Source: Pycnococcus provasolii (lineage: Eukaryota; Chlorophyta; Pseudoscourfieldiophyceae; Pseudoscourfieldiales; Pycnococcaceae). Taken from it: a DNA stretch of 64,000 bases. The DNA is taken from contig OW568883.1 in assembly GCA_938743325.2 (NCBI GenBank), forward strand, positions 248,001-312,000, read 5' to 3'. The position numbers were made by a program, and so were the translations under genes. The notes beneath the pieces were generated by a model. That model did not search any database. It was given only the letters and a program-made list of their open reading frames with translations, and had not been told where the DNA came from. Shown here piece after piece: positions 20,020-29,803 of the stretch (positions are counted from its first letter, which is position 1; the number at the start of each line of letters is the position of its first letter).

Positions 20020-20186
20020 GTACTTGTTACGAAGCTGAGGGGTGACTTGTGACAGGTCCGCCGCCGCCCCCATCTCACCAGGGGTCAAAAAACAGATGCA
20101 TCGTTTACTACACGCACCGATTCACTCCTCGTATGACATCACGCCTTCCCTTCTTCCCCATTGCTTTGCTGCTTTGCCTGCTGTGC

Positions 20187-21143
20187 TCAGCCCACCATCC
20201 CTTGGAGCATGGCCACAGCCGGATTGTATGGCTGCATCGCTGACAGAGGGGGCATGTACCCCCACCACGGGTATCCGCCGCCGCCGTAGTACGGCGCTCC
20301 ACCGCCGTAGTAGTACTGCGGAGGGGGGAGACCACCGCCCACGCCCACGCCCGATGGGCCGACGGAACGGAATTCATCCTCGTCACCTGCACCACCACCA
20401 CCGCCGTCGTCGGAGCGAGTCGCATCCGCACTCGCATCTGCACTCGCATCTTCCGCGGGAAGAGTGCTACGCCACGATGTGCTACGCCACGATGCTGGAG
20501 GTAGCTGCCCTCCTGATCCCATCCACTGCTGCTGGTTTGGGAAGCCGTACCACGAGCCTGTCATGATGCCGCCGCCACGGAAGTTGTTGTTGTCTCCACC
20601 CGTCGTCGAGATCATGCTGACTCCTCCTCCTTGATTGTTGCCACCCCACCTTTGCCACGCGACACGGCTTCCGTCGGGAAGCACATACGTCCCGCGTTCT
20701 TGACCGTCGCCGCCGGTGGATCGTTCCGAGGGCGCTTGTTGCGCAGGCGGAGGCATGAGGTTAGGGTCGCGCCAGGATTCCGGCGCTTGTTGCGCAGGCG
20801 GAGGCATGAGGTTAGGGTCGCGCCAGGATTCCGGCGCTTGTTGCGCAGGCGGAGGCGAGATGAGGTTAGGGTCGCGCCAGGATTCCGGCGCTTGCCCACC
20901 GCCTTCGCCACCGCCTGGCGCTTGCCAGGACGGCGACTGTGCATTCACGCCATTTTCGATGCCGCCCACCGCCTTCACATCGTCGCCATTCTCCTCCACA
21001 TTGACGACAGGGAGCAGAGTTTCATCCAGACGACCATCGTCATCTGACTGCAGCATCTTTCGCGCCTCTACTACGACGTCCGCAGTGAATGCGCCGACGA
21101 TGACGGCGGCGACAAAGGTAGCCACACAAAGCTTGCGCGACAT
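20187..21143 (-). CDS. Secreted Pro/Gly/Tyr-rich protein with tandem 17-residue repeats
   Basis: ATG 21143 gives a signal peptide (MSRKLCVATFVAAVIVGAFT) followed by an acidic region and at least three copies of a repeat with core QAPESWRDPNL. The C-terminal half is Gly/Tyr/Trp-rich (YYYGGGAPYYGGGGYPWW). No enzymatic domain is recognised. The composition suggests a cell-wall or extracellular matrix component. The longest frame starts 20 codons upstream (ATG 21203), but that start would bury the signal peptide. The protein is 318 residues. Confidence 0.7.
   Translation of the reverse strand: MSRKLCVATFVAAVIVGAFTADVVVEARKMLQSDDDGRLDETLLPVVNVEENGDDVKAVGGIENGVNAQSPSWQAPGGGEGGGQAPESWRDPNLISPPPAQQAPESWRDPNLMPPPAQQAPESWRDPNLMPPPAQQAPSERSTGGDGQERGTYVLPDGSRVAWQRWGGNNQGGGVSMISTTGGDNNNFRGGGIMTGSWYGFPNQQQWMGSGGQLPPASWRSTSWRSTLPAEDASADASADATRSDDGGGGGAGDEDEFRSVGPSGVGVGGGLPPPQYYYGGGAPYYGGGGYPWWGYMPPLSAMQPYNPAVAMLQGMVG
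20740..20890. repeat. 51-bp direct repeats inside the secreted-protein gene
   Basis: Three near-identical copies of a 51-bp unit (GCGCTTGTTGCGCAGGCGGA followed by GGCATGAGGTTAGGGTCGCG and CCAGGATTCCG) run through about 20729-20885; the third has a 3-bp insertion (GAGATGAGG). Each copy contains GAGGTTAGGG. They encode the QAPESWRDPNL repeats and keep the frame. Confidence 0.75.
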
Positions 21144-21368
21144 GGTGGTTTGGGTATGGGAAGTGATGCACATTAACAAGTGCTTACGTGGGGCCGGTGG
21201 CATTTAGGGGCCCGGACAGGGGCACTGGGGCAGGTGGGAAGCTGTGAAGGTGATTTCACTGATTTGGTAATTGGTCGTGTTTCTCTCAGATACAAATTGC
21301 CATTCGGGGTTATGTGGCAGCAACGAAAATTTATCTCAAATTCGCAGGGAGGGCGGCAAAAATAGTTT

Positions 21369-24300
21369 CTAGACGTCCATGTCGTCGTCGTCCTCGTCAC
21401 TGTTCTCCTCCTCCTCCTCGGCCACCGCCTCCTCAACGTCGTCGCCACGGCGCTTACGCTTCGTCTTCTTTTCATTGTTGTGGTCGTTTCCGCCAGCGTC
21501 GTCGTCGTCGTCCGCCGCACCGCCAGCATCGAGGAAGGCAAGCGCCTCTGCGCCTGTGACGCGCGCGACGCGCGAGACGCGATTGCGCTGCGACACGCCG
21601 TACGCGCGATCTGCACGCTTCACCAGCTCTGGGTGGAACGTGGTCGCGATGAATTGCGACGGCGCACTGGCATCGTCGCATCGTCGGCGGAGCGTGGCAG
21701 CCACCGTCGCCCGGTACTGTACGTCCAAGGCTGCGTCAATCTCGTCGAAGAGATAGAAGGGTGCAGGGTCGCATTTCTGGATCGCCAGCACAAGTGCCAG
21801 CGCCACCACCGTCTTCTGGCCACCGCTCAGCTGCTTCATCTGTTTGGCGACGTGGCCAGGCCCGAATGCCACCTGCGGCTTCACGCCACTGTAGCGGCTC
21901 TCAAAAGACGGTGCGGACGAAGAAGGTCCCGCAGCACCGGTAGCCGCATTCGCCGCCGCGCTGCGATTTTCGTCGTCCTCGTCGTCGTCGTCGTCGTCAT
22001 CGTCGTCGCCACCTCCGGCGCCATCCTTACTCTTCTTCGCCTTCACCATCACCAGGTGTCCCTCGCCGTCAGGAACGAGCTCCTTGAACACCTCGCGGAA
22101 GTTGCGGCTCACCTGCTTGAAGGTTCTCTCGATCGCCTCGTCCTTCTTCTGGTCGAGCGTTGTGATCAGCTCCTGGATCTTCTTGTTGCCAGCCTCAATC
22201 TCCGCCTGCCTCTTCGTGAGATCCTCGAGCTGCTCGGTGAAGTTAATGTACTGGTCCAGCGCCTTCTGGTTCACCTTGTTGAAGCCCACCTGCTGGTCGA
22301 GCACCTCCTTCAGCAGCTTGTGCAGCTCCTTCACAGACTTGCCGCGGTACTTCTCGAAAGCGTCGCTCGGCAGGCTGCCAATCTCGCGAATTTTCTTGGA
22401 CAGCTCGTCGCGACGGGCGACGTACATCGCCTTCTTCGTCTGGTACGACTCCAGCTGGCGACGGCTCTCCTCCATGCTTGCGGCGCGGCCCTGCTCGCCA
22501 GCGCGTGCCTCCTCGTATTCCGCACGCAGCTTCGCCTCGCGATCCTTTTGCTCGCTCACGCCCTTCGCAAGCTCGTCGTACTGCGACTGCAGCGAGTCCA
22601 CCGTTGTGCGCCCGCGCTCCTTCGCCTCCGTGCGCGAGGTGAGCGTCTCGGCAGCCACCTTTGACGCCTTCTCCGTCTCCGACAGCCTCGCCTCAAGCTC
22701 CATGTGACGCTTGCGCAGGTTCTGGCTCAGGCGCAGGTCCAGCTCCGCTTGGCTCTTCTCGAGCGTCGTCTGCTCGGTGAGCAGCTTCGCAAGATTTGAC
22801 TCCGCACCCTCCAGCTCCGTCTGAAGCGCGATCATCTGCGCGGTGTCTTCCTTGCTGAGCGTTGAACTCATGTCCTTGTCGTTCAGGTCGGACGTGAGGT
22901 GCGCGATGCTCTGCTCGATGTCCGCCAGCTCGGACTTCGCCGCCGCGAGATCCGCGTCCAGCGCAGCGCGCGACTTTTTCGCATCCTGCAGCGACTTCTT
23001 CAGCGAGCTAAGCTCCTGCCCAAGTGCCGCCGCGCTGCCTCGCGCGTGCTTCATCTCCGCCGTCGTCTTGTCCATGTCGCCGAGGAGCTTCGACACCTCC
23101 TGGTCCACCTTCAGCAGCTCAGACTTGCGGCTCTCCTGCGCCGCGGACACCACCGCCCTCTCCTTCTGCAGCTTCAGCAGCGAGGCGTACGACGCCATCT
23201 TCGAGCGGCGTGCGTCGTGGAACCCGCCCGTGAATGCGCCCTTCTTGTGCACCTGGTCGCCGCTCAGCGTGATTGCGTTCAGCTTGCATTCCTTCGCCAC
23301 GACGCTGGCAACGTCGAGGTTGCGGCAGACCATCGTCTTGCCGAAGATGTGATTGAGAGCCGGCTCGTACTGCCTGTTGTACTTGAGCTTGCTGATCAGC
23401 GCCACGACGTCCTTCTTGTGCTGCTCTGGAATGCGAGCCATGATGCCGTCGACTGACACGGCGCCTCCGTCGTCGTCGTCGTCGTCGTTACCTCCCGTCC
23501 GCGCCGATTGCAGCTGCTGCCGCGCTCGCATCTGCTGCAGTGGGAGGAATGAGATGCGCCCCTTCTTGTCGCGATTTAGCCTCTGAATGATTTTGGAGGC
23601 GACGTCGACGTTGTCCACCACGACGAAAAACAGCTGATTTCCCGCAGTCACCTCCACCGCCGTCTGGTACACCTCCGTGCACTCGAACAGCTCGATGAGC
23701 GGCCCGTGGTACTTGTCCGTGAGCCCGAGCTCCGCGACGATGTCCTTGACATTGCGCAGTCCCATCTGAATGTCGCGAGGTACCGCCTGGTCCATCGTCT
23801 TCTGCTTCTTCAGCACCTCATTCTTGACGGATGCTAGTTTCTTCGCATCCTCGTTGTCAGCCTTCCACAGCTCCTTTCGACGATTCATCGCGTCGTCGCG
23901 CGCCGCCTTCGCCTTTCCGATCGCCGCCTTGTGCTCCGCCTCCTTCTCCTGCGCCGCGTCGACGGATGCCTCCGTCTTCGTGATGCGCTCGCCGAGTTCC
24001 GCGAGGTTCTTGTCAGACGCAGCCACCTCCGCCGTCAGCTTCTCGGTGTTCGACTTGACAGCCGTCTCCGTCTTGCGCATTGTGTCAATCTCGGACGTCA
24101 GCCACGCGTCGCGCTCCTCGATGGACTTGAACGCCTTACTCTTGCCCTGCTTCTGGTACAGGTGCTGCAGCTTGCGCTCGAGAGACGCGCGCTCGGACGT
24201 CAGCGCGGCGACTCGCCCGCTCATCTCCTCGAGCTTCGGCGCGACAGTTCCGTCGAGCTCTCCCTGGCTTTTCGTGATCTCCGCCGTCAGCGAGTCGATC

Positions 24301-25322
24301 TCCGCGCGCATGCTGCCCGCGGACTGCTTCTCCGCCTCGAGCTCCTCCTCGAGCTCCGCGACGTCGGCATCCGCGCTCGCGAGCTCCTGGAGTGCCGCGC
24401 TCCTCTCTGCGTCCAGCTTCGCAAGTCGTTCCGTGGACACCGCGAGCTCCTCCTCGAGTGCCTGCAGCTCCTCCTCCAGGTGGCTGTAGCTGTCTTGTGC
24501 GTCGTGCATGGAGCTCTCGAGCGTGTTGCTCTGGTGAAGCACCTTCGCACGCTTCGCGTCGACATCCTCGATCTTCTTGCGCACGTCCTGGTAGTCGTGG
24601 TCGAAGATGGCGTACTCGATGCTTCGCTTCGACTTCTCCACCTTTTGCCACTTGAGCAGCTCCGCCTTTTCCTCTTCGAGTTCTGTGAGTTTCGCGCGTA
24701 TGTCCTCGATCGTTTCCTTGGTTTGGTTCAGCTTGCGCTCCGCCTCGGCGAGAATCTTCACGCTCTCTTTCCGCCTTTCCTCGTACGTGTTGGTGCCTCC
24801 AATCTCCTTGAGAAGGTGCAGCCTCTGGCTGTCTTTCATGACTGTGAGTCTTGTAATTTTTCCCTGCTGCACGACGTAGTACGGATTGCTCCTGCTGAAT
24901 CCCGCGCTCTCGAGCAGGTTTGAAACCTCCGTCTTGGTGACGTGCCTTCCGTTGACGTAGAACTCATCCTTGTGCAGTCCCACGGTTCGTCGCAGGCGCA
25001 CTTCGTCCTTGCCGTCGATGGGAAGTCGTCCGTCGGTGTTGTCGAACACCACCTCGACGTACGCGCTGAGCACACCTCTCGCACCGGGGCCTTCGTACAT
25101 GAGAGCCTGCCTGTCCTCGGCTCTGAGCGTGTTGCTTGTGTTGGACGCGTTGTCGCTGTCCTTTCCCAGGTCTGTGAGCACGAACCTGATGGCGGCGAAG
25201 AAGTTGGACTTTCCTGATCCGTTCGCGCCGACGACCACGTTAAACTTGGGCGAGAAGGGCTCGGTGATGATTTGGTCCTTGTAGGACTTGAACCCTTCGA
25301 TGATGACCTGCTTGATGTGCAT
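21369..25322 (-). CDS. SMC3: Cohesin subunit SMC3
   Basis: The 1317-residue protein is SMC3, the ATPase arm of the cohesin ring that holds sister chromatids together. The N-terminal ATPase starts MHIKQVIIEGFKSYKD with Walker A GANGSGKSN (32-40), then AFSR-like ESAGFSRSNPYYVVQQGK and EIGGTNTYEERRKES. Two long coiled coils flank a hinge (about 515-690, including FECTEVYQTAVEVTAGNQLF). The C-terminal head has signature LSGGQKTVVALALVLAIQ and Walker B FYLFDEIDAALD. The peptide matches plant SMC3 more than animal SMC3. Poly-Asp insertions occur before the C-terminal head and in the hinge, and the C-terminal extension is acidic and basic (KKTKRKRRGDD, then EEEEENSDEDDDDMDV). The acetylation lysine pair reads His-Lys (117-118). 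Divergent from the aminotransferase gene. Confidence 0.97.
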   Translation of the reverse strand: MHIKQVIIEGFKSYKDQIITEPFSPKFNVVVGANGSGKSNFFAAIRFVLTDLGKDSDNASNTSNTLRAEDRQALMYEGPGARGVLSAYVEVVFDNTDGRLPIDGKDEVRLRRTVGLHKDEFYVNGRHVTKTEVSNLLESAGFSRSNPYYVVQQGKITRLTVMKDSQRLHLLKEIGGTNTYEERRKESVKILAEAERKLNQTKETIEDIRAKLTELEEEKAELLKWQKVEKSKRSIEYAIFDHDYQDVRKKIEDVDAKRAKVLHQSNTLESSMHDAQDSYSHLEEELQALEEELAVSTERLAKLDAERSAALQELASADADVAELEEELEAEKQSAGSMRAEIDSLTAEITKSQGELDGTVAPKLEEMSGRVAALTSERASLERKLQHLYQKQGKSKAFKSIEERDAWLTSEIDTMRKTETAVKSNTEKLTAEVAASDKNLAELGERITKTEASVDAAQEKEAEHKAAIGKAKAARDDAMNRRKELWKADNEDAKKLASVKNEVLKKQKTMDQAVPRDIQMGLRNVKDIVAELGLTDKYHGPLIELFECTEVYQTAVEVTAGNQLFFVVVDNVDVASKIIQRLNRDKKGRISFLPLQQMRARQQLQSARTGGNDDDDDDGGAVSVDGIMARIPEQHKKDVVALISKLKYNRQYEPALNHIFGKTMVCRNLDVASVVAKECKLNAITLSGDQVHKKGAFTGGFHDARRSKMASYASLLKLQKERAVVSAAQESRKSELLKVDQEVSKLLGDMDKTTAEMKHARGSAAALGQELSSLKKSLQDAKKSRAALDADLAAAKSELADIEQSIAHLTSDLNDKDMSSTLSKEDTAQMIALQTELEGAESNLAKLLTEQTTLEKSQAELDLRLSQNLRKRHMELEARLSETEKASKVAAETLTSRTEAKERGRTTVDSLQSQYDELAKGVSEQKDREAKLRAEYEEARAGEQGRAASMEESRRQLESYQTKKAMYVARRDELSKKIREIGSLPSDAFEKYRGKSVKELHKLLKEVLDQQVGFNKVNQKALDQYINFTEQLEDLTKRQAEIEAGNKKIQELITTLDQKKDEAIERTFKQVSRNFREVFKELVPDGEGHLVMVKAKKSKDGAGGGDDDDDDDDDEDDENRSAAANAATGAAGPSSSAPSFESRYSGVKPQVAFGPGHVAKQMKQLSGGQKTVVALALVLAIQKCDPAPFYLFDEIDAALDVQYRATVAATLRRRCDDASAPSQFIATTFHPELVKRADRAYGVSQRNRVSRVARVTGAEALAFLDAGGAADDDDDAGGNDHNNEKKTKRKRRGDDVEEAVAEEEEENSDEDDDDMDV

Positions 25323-26267
25323 GCTGGTTGATTATCAATTTACGATAGTGCAGGTGATGCAGATGACGATGCAGATGCAGATTCTTCCAGACTCTTGCAG
25401 GTCTTCTTCTTTCGTGAAGTGAAGTGAATGCTTTACAGCTGACAGCTGAATGACTCTCTGCCTGGCTGCCTCTCTGCCTGAATGACTCTCTGCCTGCCTG
25501 CCACTCTGAATGACTGCCTAAATGACAGTCCTGCCTGCCTCTCTGAATTAACTGCCTGGCCGGTTATGATTTGATTTGAAGGGTCGGAAAGTGGGAAACT
25601 AAATGTCTTTTTTTTGGCGCGCGCAAGGGAAAAAAAAAGCCTGCTTTGCTTTGCTTTGGGGGGGGGGGAGGAAAACACGGGCACGGGGGGGAAGGGGGAA
25701 GAGGAATTAATTGGGCGCCAATTCCAAAAAAAAACCTTCCCCTGATGCCAACCCCGAACGTCGTTTTCCTTGGTTCGTTTTTGTTTTTTACTTTTATCTG
25801 TAACCCCGAATTGCATTCATGGGGATTTGTTTTTTGCGTTTTTGCGTTTTTCTTCTCGTCTTCTTCTCATCCACGTCCATTTCACTCCCACACTCTCATC
25901 TCATTTCTCTGGTGTCGGCGGTGTTTCTTACGTGCGCAAGGCAACCAACGCTCTCTTACGCCATCTGCGTTCTGGCTTGCGTCGAGTGTTTCTTCGCGCT
26001 TGTTCGCTCGCTCGATCGTTCGTTCTCTAGAGAACCAATCACCTTCATCGTGCGATACATAAGGAGTTCAGTTCAGTTCAGTCAGGCACGATTCCCACCC
26101 GTGTCTCTTCAAGTGTGAAACAGTTGGTAGTCGGTAGCTGGGGTAGTCGTGTCTGTTGTAGTTATTTTAGAATCAGTTGCGGTTATTTTGGTGCACTTTC
26201 ACTCTCAGACTCAGGTTTCAAACTAGGCGTTAACAGCAACAAAGCGAGGAACTTATATACAACAACC
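25323..26267. other. Divergent promoter region with imperfect short repeats
   Basis: Between the ATGs of SMC3 (25322, minus) and the aminotransferase (26268, plus). Imperfect repeats built from GAATGACTCTCTGCCTG run through about 25446-25560. One ACTATCGTA-like copy (TACGATAGTG) lies at 25341-25350. Long G- and T-runs and AT-rich stretches follow. Frames in this stretch begin on non-ATG codons or are low-complexity. Confidence 0.5.
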
Positions 26268-27503
26268 ATGGCATCATCACTTTTGGGCACAAAAACCTCA
26301 CTGGGGAGCACAGCAAGAGCAGCAGCACCCTCTCGACCCTCTCTGGCTTCCACGAGACTACCGACGCCGTCGCCGTTTGCTGCAGCCGCCGCGCGATCAC
26401 GCACGCCCCTGCAGACGTCGACGTCGACGCGCACGCGTGCACTCGCCGAGTCCGCGTCGAGCGCCGCCTACGCGCCGAACCCCGACTTTGACTTCGACAG
26501 CCTCGGATTTGGACTCACGGAAACAGACGAGATGTGGGTCGCCGAGTCTGGCGACGACGGGGCGTACGCAGGAGGTGGAATGAACGCGTTCGGGCCCATC
26601 ACCGTGTCGCCAGCCGCGCAGGTGATCAACTATGGACAGAGCATCTTCGAGGGCATGAAGGCGCAGCGATCACCCGACGGAAATATCCTTCTCTTCCGGC
26701 CAACGGAGAACGCCGCGCGGTTCGCGGCGGGTGCCGCGCGCATGTCCATGCCGGCCGTGCCCGAGGAGGTGTTCGTTCGTGGCGTCGAGGAAACGGTGCG
26801 TGCGAACGCGAGCTACGTGCCACCTCACGGAAAGGGAACGCTGTACCTCCGCCCGCTTCTCATGGGAACGGGGCCTATTCTCGGACTGGGGCCTGCGCCG
26901 TCGTACACATTTCTCGTGTACTGCTCGCCCGTCGGTGCCTACTTCAAGGGTGGTCAGCTGACGCCCATCAAGCTGGTGGTGGAGGAGCACTTCCACCGAG
27001 CGGCTCCCGGCGGCATGGGTGGAACCAAGGCTGCAGGAAACTACTCGCCGGTGCTTGTCACGCAGCTTTCCGCGAAAAAGGAGGGATACGCGGATGTACT
27101 TTACCTCGACGCCGTGGAGAACAAGTACATCGAGGAGGTGTCGTCGTGCAACATCTTCGTTCGCAAGGGCAAGTCGATCAAGACTCCGCCACTGGGAGGG
27201 ACCATCTTGCCCGGCATTACGCGGAAGTCCGTCATCGAGCTTGCGCGGAGCAAGGGATACGACGTGGAGGAGACTCCCGTATCCGTGACCGAGCTGCTGG
27301 ATGCGGACGAGGTGTTCACAACTGGCACCGCCGTGGTGGTGTGCCCGGTGGGTTCCATCACATACAAAGGCAAAGAGGTGGTGTACGGCGACGCGAGCGA
27401 TCCTGGCCCCACCACGATGGAAATCTACGACGCGCTTACCTCCATCCAAGCTGGCACCGCCGAGGACACATTCGGATGGGTTCATCCCGTTCTCCCCAAC
27501 TAG
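26268..27503 (+). CDS. Branched-chain amino acid aminotransferase, probably plastidial
   Basis: The 411-residue protein is a fold-type IV PLP aminotransferase of the BCAT family, which interconverts Leu/Ile/Val and their 2-oxo acids. Conserved blocks are AAQVINYGQSIFEGMKAQ, NAARFAAGAARM, LYLRPLLMGTG, the PLP-lysine loop GGTKAAGNYS (K254), YIEEVSSCNIFV and GTILPGITRKSVIELA. The first 60 residues are rich in Ser, Ala, Thr and Arg with no acidic residues, typical of a chloroplast transit peptide. ATG 26268 lies in a strong context (acaaccATGg). The frame upstream of 26268 starts on GTG and is not used. It is divergent from SMC3 and converges on the ligase gene 91 bp away. Confidence 0.92.
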   Translation: MASSLLGTKTSLGSTARAAAPSRPSLASTRLPTPSPFAAAAARSRTPLQTSTSTRTRALAESASSAAYAPNPDFDFDSLGFGLTETDEMWVAESGDDGAYAGGGMNAFGPITVSPAAQVINYGQSIFEGMKAQRSPDGNILLFRPTENAARFAAGAARMSMPAVPEEVFVRGVEETVRANASYVPPHGKGTLYLRPLLMGTGPILGLGPAPSYTFLVYCSPVGAYFKGGQLTPIKLVVEEHFHRAAPGGMGGTKAAGNYSPVLVTQLSAKKEGYADVLYLDAVENKYIEEVSSCNIFVRKGKSIKTPPLGGTILPGITRKSVIELARSKGYDVEETPVSVTELLDADEVFTTGTAVVVCPVGSITYKGKEVVYGDASDPGPTTMEIYDALTSIQAGTAEDTFGWVHPVLPN

Positions 27504-27594
27504 TGTGTTTTTGATGTGAAGACAAAGAAAAGATGGGCGTACACGCGAATATTGTTCATGTAACTCGGGCTTTTTAATCTTACATCTATCATTT

Positions 27595-29685
27595 TTACAG
27601 CTTCGATTGGTTTTGATGTTTGGAGGATCTGTCTAGCGCCGCAGCGACATCGCGTGCGAGCTCGCGTCGAAGCAGCTTTCCATTAGCGTTGCGTGGCAGA
27701 GAGGCTGTGCAAATGAGCGCACGAGGGAGCTTGTAGTTCGCGAGACCTGTGTGACGGCAGTGCAATGCCACGTCGCGCAGAGTCACAGAGTCGTCGTTCT
27801 CACCAGCCACGCCGCTGCCGTTGGAGAAGGAGGATGCGTGGGGGGACGACGACGGCGACGACGTTGGTGCTCGCAGACAGTACACGGCGCACACGCGGTG
27901 TCCAAGGCGTCGATCTGGAATCCCAACCACTGCCCACTCGAGCCGTGCGGCGTCAAATGTGGCTAGCGCAGCTTCCACCTCCATCGGCTCGACGCTCTCG
28001 CCACCCGAGCGGATTCGCTCACTGAGGCGACCGTGGAGTCGAAGCTCGCCCGTCTGTGCATCGCACGACCCCACGTCGCCGGTACGCAGCCAGTCTCCGT
28101 GAAATGCCGCGGCCGTTCCAACGTCATCGCCCGCGTACCCGAGCATGGCAATGCCCCCGCGAACCAGAACCTCGCCACGACCGGCGTCTGGCACGAATGC
28201 TACCACCGTGCCGTCATCGCGACGCAGCGCGAGCTCTATACCCTTTCCCGGTGTGCCAACGGCGATGCCCATCTGCGCGGCATCCGCCGTAGGCATTCGC
28301 AGTTCTGAGAATGTCACGCTTGACGTCGCCTCTGTCAAGCCGTACGCGGTGACGAGCTGGGCATTCGGCGTGCGCCGGCGCAGCGCAAGCACGTCCTTGG
28401 CGTGCGTCATCGCGCCTCCGCCAATCAGCACACGACGCAGCGACGGGAAGACGAGTCGCTTCTCCGTTCCCGCATCTCGCACGTTGCACATTTCGAGCAA
28501 ATCGACGAGCATAGCCGGAACGGCGATGAATGCAGTCACGGGCACACGAGGGTGAGTCAGCTCCGCTATGCACGCCGCGGCTGAGTACCCGCCGCTGTAG
28601 AGCACGTGCTTGCATTTCGCCTCCCACGCGGCGTGCATTGACGAGAGTCCTCCGACGTGAAAGAGCGGCGCGTTGTGCAGGTACACATCACGGTCATCGT
28701 AGTGCACCGCGGCGAGCTTTGCCGCACTTTGCCTGCACACGGCAGCATGACTTAGCTTTGCCGCCTTTGGTGCACCCGTCGTCCCGGACGTGAACACGAC
28801 GAACGCCTCCTCCGACGTGCCCACGATGGGATTCGTGTGTATTCTCTGCGCCGCCGCTGCGTCGTGCTCATCTTCAAAGTCGTCGTCGTCATCGTATTGG
28901 CTGTCTTGCTTTGCGCCGTGCAGCAGTCTACCGTGTGCGAGTGCCGCTCCTCCAACCTGCCTCGCCACTTCCGCCGCGGCGTCGGCGTGCGCCGCGTCGT
29001 GCACGACAGCGTTGCACCTCGCAATGTTCGCGGCGTTGACCATTTCGCGCACGGACCACCTGCGGTTGAGCGCGCACGCGGGGCATCCCGCTAGCGTGAC
29101 AGCGAACATGAGTTCCATTCCTTCGTGCGTGTCACTCGCGAGCACGGCGATTCTCTCACATTCTGCGCCGCCCCCGCTGCTGCTGCTGCTGCTGCTGCTG
29201 TTGTTTTCGTGACTTCCTTTTCCTTCTTCTGCGTACGCCTCTTGTATTTCATGTGGTTTTTTCTTGTATCCTTCGTTTCCCATGCACGTTGCAATTGCGT
29301 TCGCAATGAGGTGAATTCTCCGAAACGTCGCGGCGAATGACGCGGAATGTGCACCACACCTTACTAACCCTAAAGAGTCTTTCGAGGAGTTCCCTGTTTG
29401 TTGGTTGAACAGTCCCCCATCAAAAGGAAGGCTGACTTTATCTAACAATAGCACACGCATGAAGTCACGGTCTTTTTCTGGTTTCTTCTTCTTATTGGGA
29501 ATTACCCCCCGTACTACTAATGCATCTGATGACGACGACTTATTGGGAGACTGAGAAGAGCCCATGGATGAACATCCTGAGAGACGCACAGCTTCGACGA
29601 CATGATAATGAACATGCTTGAAAGAAGAGGAAGAAGAGGCGCCATGATGGGAACCATCAGGGGCATGGGGAGGAGGAGGAGCCAT
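27595..29685 (-). CDS. AMP-forming acyl-CoA synthetase, o-succinylbenzoyl-CoA ligase (AAE14/MenE)-like
   Basis: The 696-residue protein has the ANL superfamily core: the P-loop FTSGTTGAPKAAKLS (298-312), HVGGLSSMHAA, ITVPA-type FIAVPAMLVDL, AYGLTEATSSVTF, WLRTGDVG, GRLSERIRSGGESVEP and a catalytic-Lys segment NANGKLLRRE near the end. The combination GGLSS, AYGLTEATSSVTF and CRHTGLANYKLPR matches plant AAE14 (o-succinylbenzoyl-CoA ligase of phylloquinone synthesis), but related acyl ligases cannot be excluded. The first 100 residues are low-complexity and may be a plastid leader. Acidic and Ser runs interrupt the N-terminal half. Minus strand, divergent from 30080. Confidence 0.8.
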   Translation of the reverse strand: MAPPPPHAPDGSHHGASSSSSFKHVHYHVVEAVRLSGCSSMGSSQSPNKSSSSDALVVRGVIPNKKKKPEKDRDFMRVLLLDKVSLPFDGGLFNQQTGNSSKDSLGLVRCGAHSASFAATFRRIHLIANAIATCMGNEGYKKKPHEIQEAYAEEGKGSHENNSSSSSSSSGGGAECERIAVLASDTHEGMELMFAVTLAGCPACALNRRWSVREMVNAANIARCNAVVHDAAHADAAAEVARQVGGAALAHGRLLHGAKQDSQYDDDDDFEDEHDAAAAQRIHTNPIVGTSEEAFVVFTSGTTGAPKAAKLSHAAVCRQSAAKLAAVHYDDRDVYLHNAPLFHVGGLSSMHAAWEAKCKHVLYSGGYSAAACIAELTHPRVPVTAFIAVPAMLVDLLEMCNVRDAGTEKRLVFPSLRRVLIGGGAMTHAKDVLALRRRTPNAQLVTAYGLTEATSSVTFSELRMPTADAAQMGIAVGTPGKGIELALRRDDGTVVAFVPDAGRGEVLVRGGIAMLGYAGDDVGTAAAFHGDWLRTGDVGSCDAQTGELRLHGRLSERIRSGGESVEPMEVEAALATFDAARLEWAVVGIPDRRLGHRVCAVYCLRAPTSSPSSSPHASSFSNGSGVAGENDDSVTLRDVALHCRHTGLANYKLPRALICTASLPRNANGKLLRRELARDVAAALDRSSKHQNQSKL

Positions 29686-29770
29686 ATCGGATGCTCAGAA
29701 ATGAAACCCGGAAATTCTTCCAAACGGGACCAGGCAGCCCTGGGGGGGGAAGGGAGAGGCCGTAACCCTA

Positions 29771-29803
<33 letters not shown>

